From assembly GCA_001584585.1 (NCBI GenBank), contig LSYV01000004.1, positions 728,127-792,126 of the forward strand: a stretch of 64,000 bases of DNA, written 5' to 3'. Below are positions 56,001 to 64,000 of the stretch, piece by piece. The stretch comes from Gonium pectorale. Lineage: Eukaryota; Chlorophyta; Chlorophyceae; Chlamydomonadales; Volvocaceae. A program made the translations under genes and the position numbers. The notes beneath the pieces were generated by a model that worked only from the letters and a program-made list of their open reading frames with translations, was not told the DNA's origin and made no database searches. Position 1 is the stretch's first letter. Every line of letters begins with the position of its first letter.

Positions 56001-58224
56001 CACCTGCTCCCGCCCCCGGCTGCAGCGGCGGCCGCCGGTGCGCCGCCAGGGAGGCCCCGAACTGGTCGATCAGCCAGGCCTGGTCAAACGAGCCCATCGA
56101 GGAGCACTGAATCACCAGGCCCTCCTGCTCGGCGGCTCCTCCGCCCCCGCCTCCGCCCCCGCCAGCCGCGCCGGCGGCGCCAGCCCCACCGTCGGCAATG
56201 GCCCCGAAGCCGGGTGGCAGCTGCACCGCCTCCAGCAGCCGCCGCAGCCGCATGTGACCGAACGCGCTCAGCTGCGGGCCGCGGTGGTAGCCGGGGACGC
56301 TGGCGACCAGCGACCCGCGCGCGTGGGAGAAATCGTGCGCTGCGATGGCGTCGAGCAGGGGACCTGCCATGGGCTGCGGCATGCCCAGCGCCCGCATGTA
56401 CGCCACCAGGTCACGCTCGAAGGCCGAGGGCGGGCCGCCCGGCGGCTGCTTGGGCGGGAAGTCCTGCACCCACAGCCCCTGTGACTTGTTGTTGCAGTCT
56501 GCGCGGAGGGTGAGGGGGATCGTGCCGCAAGCCGCTGAGCCGTGCCCGCACCTCTCGCTCTCATGCGCGCACGCACTCAATCATGACCTTGGGGCCCGCG
56601 CTGCGTTCCGCTATAATAGGGATGCACGGGCCTGAGCTGCGATGTACGGTCACCTGGTCAGCAAAGGCGGAGACCACCGGGCGGGGTGCATGCGCATGAG
56701 GACCGCTGCCAAACCGCAGCCACTACGCAAGGAAGCCAGGTCTAACAAAGGCGCGCGCGTGGCCCCTACCCGAGTAGATCGCGTTGGCGGTGCAGATGAT
56801 GAGGCGAAGGCCCGTGGGAGTGGTGAGCAGGAAGGCCTTGGAGTGGTGCGTCCCGTAGGCGATGGGCAGGGGCGGCCGGTGCATCTGCAGGTGGCCCGCG
56901 CCCGCCGCAGAGGCCTGCAAGGATATTAAAACACACGGTCACAGCAACGGGGAGCTCCCTGGGGATCAGTACCCAGTGGCCGCGGTACGAGCCCGAGCCC
57001 ATTCCCCCGAGCGCTCGCGGAGCCGCTCCCGACAGGGATAGGACATGATGCTAGAAAGTTAAAGGCGGCATTCCGCGTGCCCCGGCTTCGCAAACGTGCA
57101 GCTAGCAGCAACGTGAAAGGGATCCTAACGAACAGCGGGAACCTGGAGTCGAGCGCTCCAGCCCTGCTGGAACCTGCCTGCATGCGGAGGAGCGGCTCCA
57201 TGTCGGATGTCTCACCGTGCACTAGCAGCAGCTGCAGCGGACCACACACGGGGCGGCGACACGGGGACAGGAAGAAGGGCAAAGATTGAGCGGGCGAGCG
57301 GACGTGGTTGGGCGGCAGCCTGCGGATAAATGACCCAGATCACGTGCTGCAGTTGTGCGCGGCACCAGCCTGCAGGCGCCCCGCATTCATGGGACTGGTT
57401 GGGGGCGACTGGCAGGTTCTTTACATCTCAAACGGGCGTCATCGATGTTTCGTTGGTGGGGGATGCTCGTCGCCGCCTCGCTTAGCTGCTGAGTGCGCAG
57501 ACGGTCTTGGCAGGTAGCGGACAGGCTTTGAAAGCGGCTGCGAGCCAGAGCCGTGGGCGGCCTTGACGGGTATAGCCGGGCGGCGAGGCGCGGGGCCGAC
57601 TGCCGAGCGGGAGGAGAGGACGGAGCGCCATCTGCGCAGCGGCCCCCCTCCCAACCTCGCCGCCGAGCGCACCGCCTTGAATTTCGCTCCTGGCTCCCAC
57701 CCGCCATCCCCGCCCACCTGCTGCGCCCTCGCCAGGTCGGGGCAGCAGGACATGAGCCAGGTCATGTCCACCATGAAGTTGGACACCCAGGCCAGCCGCA
57801 GCGGGCCGCGCACCAGGGAGGCCAACCGGGCGCCGCAGCAGCCCGCGTTGTGGCGGGCGGACAGGCCCCTGCGGGTTTGAGGCGGCATGGTCGCGTGTGG
57901 CCAATTAGTGGAGGGCGGCTGAGGAGAGGCACAGTGCGGGCGCGGGAGACCTCCGAGGACGCAGCTGCTCTGCAGCTGCAGGGGAGAAAATGTGCACGTT
58001 CTTTTGGACAGGAACCGGATAAAGACGAGCAATGAGAGTGCACTGCTTGATGGGGCGCACCTGACGCGCATCAGGTGTACAGGACTGTCCATATCGTAGG
58101 GCATGTTATCCGACAGGCTGGAGGCCGCCGCTCCACCCGTTGTCGTCGGCGGTTGGGCGGCAGGCTCCTGCCGCTGTCGCTTACTGGGCGGCTGCCGGCC
58201 CTCCCCATCCTCAGCTGACGACAT
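53017..58224 (-). CDS. TDP1: Tyrosyl-DNA phosphodiesterase 1
   Basis: Ten minus-strand exons: 58224-58061, 57868-57718, 57231-57178, 56914-56770, 56498-56004, 55602-55362, 54795-54752, 54145-54093, 53792-53737, 53425-53017. All phases agree, giving 603 residues, close to human TDP1. The enzyme hydrolyses the 3'-phosphotyrosyl bond left by stalled topoisomerase I in nuclear DNA repair. The first catalytic motif is GTHHSK (His147, Lys149) with Asn167 in CTAN and Gln178 in KSQG. The second is MPHIKTY (His411, Lys413) with NLSKAAWGE (Asn432). NFMVDMTWLM, LLLVHG, QCSSMGSFDQAW and VPFVLPPVPY are further family landmarks. The N-terminus carries a basic, nuclear-signal-like SKRQRQE. Poly-Gly/Ala inserts occur in exons 5 and 10. 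The intron after 57178 uses a GC donor. Confidence 0.92.
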
Positions 58225-59132
58225 GCGAGCTGCTGGGGTGCACAGCTGCGTGGGCCGCTGCAGGCGGTGCGGGAGTGCCCCGACCGGGGGCAGGAAGCGG
58301 GCGGGCCAACAGCGCAGCGCAGCCCGCAGCGTTCCGCGCTCTCCGATTTCTAACCGCGTGGCACACGGGGCCCCTGCGGCACCTGCAAATGTGTGGGGCG
58401 GGCGTGGGGCGAGTTGCACTCCGCGCCGCAAGATGGCGAGAGTGGCCACAAGGCAGTTCCCCCGGTGGCCGAGGGCACCTAGGGATTGCAGGCCGTGCAG
58501 GGTTCCCGGAGTGTGGGAATGGCTAAACAGGTGGATGGGATAAGGGAAGGCCTCTGTAGAGCCCTCTTTGGCAGGGTATGGACGCGGATTGGGCCGCACC
58601 TCGGCAGGCTTGTAAGTGGCCTGTTATTGTTCTGGGGTTCCGTTTTACTTCATAGCGAAACGATCTGGCAAGCAAGGGTGGGGCGTCGCGGAGGGCGGGA
58701 ACCGCTTGTTTTGCGCAGAACGTCACATATTTTTTAACGCCTGTTCAAAGACAATGGCACATGCAGGGTGGCGAGTATGACGCTTGCCCTGCCACGACAG
58801 GTCTAACCGCCAACGGCCTATTCCACTAACGAACATCATAGCCTATGCCTACACACGCCATACATGTATGCAGAAGTACTCGGTGGCATCCATGACTTCC
58901 GGGTCGCTCGCTGCTCACGGCTCGACCTGGTGGCAGGCTAGCAGCATTCTTAAACGCTCAATTAAATCGTAATAGATAGAGTCTCTTTCAAGGAGTATGT
59001 CCTAACTTAGTTTCCGTATTCTGGGTCCTCTCTGGCACCTGGTCATCCTGGTCGCTCTCACTCACGCTGCGGCCTCTTGGATACGGATGTGACCGTAGCG
59101 TGGCACTTGGCATTGGCAATTTCGGTTGGGCG
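58225..59132. promoter_or_regulatory. Divergent promoter region between TDP1 and the LRR-NPF gene
   Basis: About 0.9 kb separate the TDP1 start (minus) from the next start (plus), so both promoters lie here. The middle part, around 58700-59000, is AT-rich relative to the surroundings. No element could be assigned to either gene. Confidence 0.5.
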
Positions 59133-62100
59133 ATGGACGTGTCGAAGTACGTCCGGCCAGAGACCAGGCCCAGCCCGCCCCGCCAGGGGGAAATCTGGTG
59201 GAGCGCCGCACCCCCGGTTGCCGCAACTCACACACAGGTGTGTGGGCGAAGCGTGAAGGGCAGTGCGCGCGCGGGTGGATTTACCACTGTCGCTCCCTGG
59301 CAGGAGGCATCGGGCGTCAAGGGTATCTCTGAGGAGCAGCTGAGCGAATGGATCAATTGCACCACGGGTACGGGGCGTGAGGTGCACCGAGACACGGTTT
59401 GGCAATGTGACAGTTTGGCGCAGTTCGGTCCATCATCGGGACGTTGACAGGACAAATGCGTCCTGCAGCCCGCCGTCGGGCGGTGGCGGGTTACCGCGGG
59501 CACAGTTCAGGATTGGCGCGCAGGCCCGTACGAGGAGCAGCCGGCGCTGCTGTCACGCATTCTCCGGCCCCCCCTCAGTTAGTCGGACAGAGGCGGCAGC
59601 TGCCCTCACCGGCCAGGACACTCATCCCACGCGCGTCCATCCCACCTCGCCGCCCCACGCCCCAGGCTGGGACGCGCTGGAGCTGAGCTGGTGGGCGCTC
59701 GCCGGCGCCGGTGTGTCCGCCGCGCCTCAGCTGCTCAGGCCGCTGCTGCAGGCTGCGCTGGCTGAGGCGGCCCGGCGGCGCGTGCCGCTGCTGCGGTTGG
59801 TGCAGCTGGACGTGGACGAGACGCTGGGGCGCTGCGTGGGGCTGGCGCTGGAGGCCTTCCCCAACTTCGTTGAGCTGGAGCTGCGGGAGCTCAACCTGTA
59901 TGACGAGGCGCTGGGTGGGTAGGGGGAGGGCGGAGGGACGTTCCACGTAGATGGACATGGCATGGTTGCAGGAGCAGGGCGGGACTGACCCCTTCGGCCA
60001 GGACTCTTGTTTGCTTGTCTAGCTACCCAGTCCGCCCATGTAAGGCTGGGGCGGCCTCCCCACGACCTCTCCGCACGAGCGTACCCTCCCCCCTGCACGC
60101 CTGCCGCCTGTCCCTGCCCTCCGCGCCCCCGCAGGCCACCTTTGCGGCGCTCTGCACTCAGCGGAACACCTCTGCGCGCTGCGCCTGGACTCTGTGTGGG
60201 CCAGCGAGGGCGGCTGGGGCGCGCTGGCTGCCGCACTCAAGGTCAACCCCTCGCTGCGCCGCCTGGACCTGCGCCACTGCCTAAAGGGCACCGGCCCCGC
60301 GCTGCGCGCGCTCGCGGGCTGCCTGGCAGGCGGCGGCTCGCTGGGCGGCGGGCTGGAGTCGCTGCTGCTGGGGCATAACGAGCTCGGTGACTCCGGGGTG
60401 GAGCAGCTGTGTGCGGTGAGACATGGGGTGGGGTGCGGGTTGGGGCCGGGGTCGAGGGCTTTAGGTCGTCCGCGGTTCGTTGGGCGCGTGCTGATGGGGT
60501 GGCGTCCTCCTTCCTCGCTCGTTGGCTCGGTTTGCGCGTGGCAATCGGGGGTCTTGGGGCAGCCCGCAAGGGCAGGGGGCAGCACACGATAGTTTTGTGC
60601 CTGTCTCTCCTGGCTACTGTTAACTGACACCACCCATCGGCGCCATCCCTCCCTCTCCCCTCCCTCTCCCCTCGCTAGGCGCTGTGCCGTGGGGCGGCCC
60701 CACCGGGTGGGCGGCCCGGCTGCGTCGCGGAGCTGCGGCTGCCGCACAACTGCGCGAGTCGGCAGTGCGTGCCGGCGGTGGCGTCCGCGCTGCGTGCGGT
60801 GCGGGCGTTGCGGACTCTAGACCTTTCGCACAACGAGTTGGGAGCTGAGGTGGGTGGGCGGGTACGGAAGGGGGGGTGGGGGGCGCTGCAGAGCAGCCGA
60901 AGGCTGGCCCCAGATGCCATGGGCGGGGACCCGGATTGCGGGAGATCTGTAAGTCTGCTATTTGTCATCTGGTGGAGGCGTGTTAAGGAGAACGAGCTTG
61001 ATAACGCCACAGAGCAGTGCTGGGGGAGTATGCCGTCGGCTCGCCTGGAGTCGCATGTTGGATCCGCAGAAGCCGTGAAGGACTTGGCAACAGACGCAGA
61101 TGCAGATGCCGGCACCATTGCTTCTATGTCTTGTCGAGGTGTGAATCGCGCCGTCCGCCGACGTCTGCCGCCCCTGCCCTCCCCCCGGCCCCGGCAAATG
61201 GTGCCGGCGCGCAGCCCGTTGGCATCCAAACCCTCCTCCTAGACACCCCCCCCCCATTCCCGCTGCCGCGCCAGGGCACCCGGGAGCTGTGTCGCGCACT
61301 GGCGGCTGCGCCGCACCTCACAGCGCTCGACCTGTCCGCCACGGGCGCAGACGACTCGGCGGTGGAGGCGCTGGTTCGGTCCATAGCGGCTTCCGCCGCC
61401 GGCAGCAGCGCGGGTGCGTCCGTCGCTCGACCTGCGGGCGGCAGCAGCGGCGCGTGGCTTTGCACGCGCCCTGTTCTCGGCAACGCGCGCAGCCACCCAT
61501 TCGCGCTACCCGCCAGCAGCATGTTCCTGTGCTGAACCAACGCTGCACGGTCTGCCGCTCCTTCGAGCGTACTCTGGTTGCCCACCCTGCCCGGTCTGCA
61601 GGCAGCAGCCGGCTGGCGTCACTGCACCTCGCGCTCAACCGGATAGGATCCCGCGGCGCTGCCTTGCTGGCGGGGGCGACCAAGCGGCCCGGCTGCCCTC
61701 TCGCCGACGTGGACCTGGCCGGCAACGGTCAGGTGGGCGAGGCAGGTCGGTGCGTGGGTGGGCGGGCGGACGGGCCGCCCCGACGGGCAGATGGTACGGC
61801 TGGTTAGGCATGGTGGGGTCGAGCCGGGGGGGCAAACCAGTGTGAGACCGCACCGGGACATTGCCTTGTGGCTGATGTACCCACAAGTCGATGATGGGTC
61901 AGCTGGTCTGTGGGCCTTGTGCGGCTGGGTTGCCATATCACAGACCTCGATCCCTGACCCCCCCCCCCGCTAACCACGCACGCCAGGCGCTAAGGCATGG
62001 GCAGACGCGCTGGCGGCTGCCGGCTGCCAGCTGCGGCGGCTGGTGCTATCGGGGTGTGAGGTGCCGGACGGCGGCGCGTTCACACTGGGGGCGGCGCTGA

Positions 62101-64000
62101 AAGCCAACAGCTCCCTGCGAGAGCTGGGGCTGGCAGACAACCACATCACAACCAGCGGTGGGTCGGGCGTGCATTTTTTACAGAGCCAATCGAACGGACT
62201 ACTGGGTCCGATGCAGCATTTGTAGGTGTCACTGACGCGGCTGCCAAGTGCCGTCCCTTCCGCACCTGCCGTCCGCAGGGCTGGCGCTGCTTGCTGAGGT
62301 GATCAAAGTGAACACGGGCCTGGAGCTTCTGGACGTGTCTTTCAACATGGTGGGCCCCACCGGCCTGACGCCCTTCCACGTGACGGCGAGCCGCCCCGCA
62401 GCGGGCAGGAGCCCCGCTGCCGGCAAGGCGTGAGTACCGCGCGCAGCCCTGGCGTCACTTTGACCAGGGTTCGACCCGTTGCAGGGAGCTGTGCATAGGC
62501 ACACGGTTCCCCTCTTCCCCAACCCCACATCAACCTCGCGTGTGCGGCGGGCCTGCTCCCGGGGCCAGCGCTTTCTGCACCCTGCTGGGAAAAGCCCATC
62601 CCAACCCTCACCTACCGATATTTCGATGTCGGTAAACATGCCACGTCCAGCGCAAATGTTGCCCGCCCCGCCCCGCCCTGCCCCCGCAGCACCCCGCGCT
62701 CCCGGCCCTGCGTCGTGAAGGCGGAGCTGCTTCCCGAGTACCGGACTGTGGAGGCCGTCAAGCACAGCAAGGAGCCGTGGAGGGACTTTGAATCAACGGC
62801 CAATCCCTTCGGGGACCCCGCGCAGCCGTCGGGATACGGCGGGGGCACGGGGTTGGGAGAACCGTTGGGCAGCTACCGGAACCCGTTCCTTTCGCCTGCC
62901 GAATCCTACGTGAATCCTTTCCTGGATCCAACGAGTCCCTCCCGGGACCGAAATCCGTTCCTGGCGGTTGGGAGCCCCGGGACCAACCCGTTTCTGTCGC
63001 CGAAGGGGCCGGAGCCGCCGGCAGCAGTGCAGGACAACCCCTTCCTGTCGCCGCCCAGCGGTGCCGCAGACCGCCCGGGAAGCAGCGACGGTGCTGCAGG
63101 GTGCGGAGGCGAAGCGGGCGCCAGCCCGGGACATGTTGTCGAGGGCAGGGCTCTGGCGACTCGCGTCCTGAAGAAGCTGGGTGAGGCACGTGCGATTGCG
63201 GTCGTCGCAGCTCAAATCCTCGTCAGCGCTCGCATCGCTTGCTTGCCTGTCGGGTGGCGTTGCCTGGTTGGCCACGTGCCTGGTTGTGTCGGCATGCACG
63301 CATCTCCTCCACACTGCGTACCTAGCGTGGAAAGTAGAGCAGATCCAAGCTTGCATGGTGCCAGCTGTGCTTCACTCTCAGAAGGGCTGTGCGCTGTGCT
63401 CGCCGGCCTCACAGCTCATATACTAGCTTTCGGGTTGATATCTGCCCTTCCCGCAGGCTCCCAGACCGCTGCCGAGTACAGCAGCGACGGAAGCGGCGTC
63501 AGCGGCAGCGGTAGTGTGTACATGAGCAGTAACTCCACGGCGGACGAGGAAGACCTGGTTACGGAGCATGATCTACACATGTAAGTGGAAGGGGTTTGAC
63601 GGGGGTTGCCAGCATTGCCGCGGGCCCTGGTGGGCGGGGCGGGGCGGGCGGAGGCTTAGGATCTTTGGGCGGGAGAGGAAATTCTCGCCTCAGGTAGGCG
63701 GGGGCACTGCGGACGGAGCACCCCAGCGGTATGTCGGTCCACGAGCTGGAACCAATCTGCCTCTGCCCTTCCCAGTGCTCAGCCTTCCCGAGCTCAAACG
63801 CCCTTATTGTTGATTTGTCTTGATGCCCGGCCCGGCCATACGGTACCTGAAAGCGACGGACACCGGACTGCTGCGAAATGATTGCAGCATATCGAGGCAG
63901 CACCTCAACCTCGATATGCTGCAACCCTCTTCCCGTACAGGGTCGACATGATGCTCCAATCCATGGGTTTGCCTGAAGCGACGGAGGACGGGAGGCGCGC
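59133..64000 (+). CDS. RI-type LRR protein with six NPF motifs, 3' end outside window
   Basis: Exons: 59133-59367 (may contain a 66-bp in-frame intron), 59666-59914, 60135-60415, 60679-60849, 61275-61413, 61602-61727, 61987-62157, 62279-62429, 62690-63180, 63457-63580, 63941 to the edge. More than 730 residues are visible. LRRs of ribonuclease-inhibitor/RanGAP type run through exons 2-8: LESLLLGHNELGDSGVEQL, LRTLDLSHNELG, LASLHLALNRIGSRGAALL, LADVDLAGNG, LRELGLADNHI, LELLDVSFNMVGPTGL. Exon 9 is disordered and contains six Asn-Pro-Phe tripeptides between about 62800 and 63050, four of them followed by Leu-Ser or Leu-Asp (NPFLS/NPFLD). NPF is the ligand of EH domains in endocytic adaptors. The N-terminus (MDVSKYVRPETRP) has no signal peptide, so the protein is probably cytosolic. 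An endocytosis or trafficking role is inference from NPF alone. Confidence 0.75.
63882..63924. repeat. 16-bp perfect inverted repeat in the last visible intron
   Basis: TTGCAGCATATCGAGG at 63882-63897 is the exact reverse complement of 63909-63924, with an 11-base spacer. In the transcript it would form a strong hairpin that ends 16 bases before the CAG acceptor at 63938-63940. Confidence 0.9.

Noticed and set aside
1..64000. tRNA, rRNA, CRISPR or bacterial-type operon features
   Set aside because: I scanned for tRNA TTCGA arms, regular spacer-repeat arrays and ribosome-binding sites and found nothing supportable; the DNA is eukaryotic nuclear.

Overview
The window is nuclear DNA of a green alga, most likely a volvocine/chlamydomonadalean species related to Chlamydomonas, Gonium or Volvox. 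The basis is very high GC content, many short exons separated by GT-AG (occasionally GC-AG) introns of roughly 50-1000 bases, Ala/Gly/Gln homopolymers, acidic low-complexity linkers, and gene families typical of the group. There is no operon structure. I assembled exons by hand from splice-site, phase and family logic. Every multi-exon model below closes in frame, but none has been checked against transcripts.

Layout. 1-8894 (+): the 3' part of a paladin-type phosphatase gene. 8895-11040: intergenic, with three perfect 111-bp tandem repeats. 11041-15607 (+): large Gln/Ala-rich, probably nuclear protein with two weakly B3-like segments. 17166-18678 (-): small protein with a chloroplast-transit-like N-terminus. 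It is divergent, across only 236 bp, from a 7-exon F-box-like/LRR gene (18915-24313, +). 26252-28847 (+): unrecognised protein with a possible membrane hairpin. 29363-30771 (+): Nudix hydrolase. 31957-33372 and 36711-38312 (+): tandem-duplicated DoxX-like membrane proteins. 39544-40627 (+): secreted Cys-rich protein, followed at 41824-43571 by a broken copy that contains a 688-base assembly gap. 44569-46875 (+): membrane-anchored PAN-like/cyclophilin-like fusion. 48721-50975 (+): Fringe-like (GT31-type) glycosyltransferase. 53017-58224 (-): tyrosyl-DNA phosphodiesterase 1 with all catalytic residues. 59133 to beyond the right edge (+): ribonuclease-inhibitor-type LRR protein with six NPF motifs.

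The genes do not form one pathway. The central 31-51 kb part is the most dynamic. It holds the two duplicated gene pairs, dispersed repeats, a pseudogene and several secretory/membrane proteins (DoxX-like, Cys-rich secreted, PAN-cyclophilin, Fringe-like), which suggests a locus expanding cell-surface or secretory functions. The outer parts hold conserved single-copy housekeeping-type genes (paladin, Nudix, TDP1). The most novel candidates are the NPF-rich LRR protein, the PAN-cyclophilin fusion, the Cys-rich secreted family with its decaying copy, and the duplicated DoxX genes whose middle exons look homogenised.
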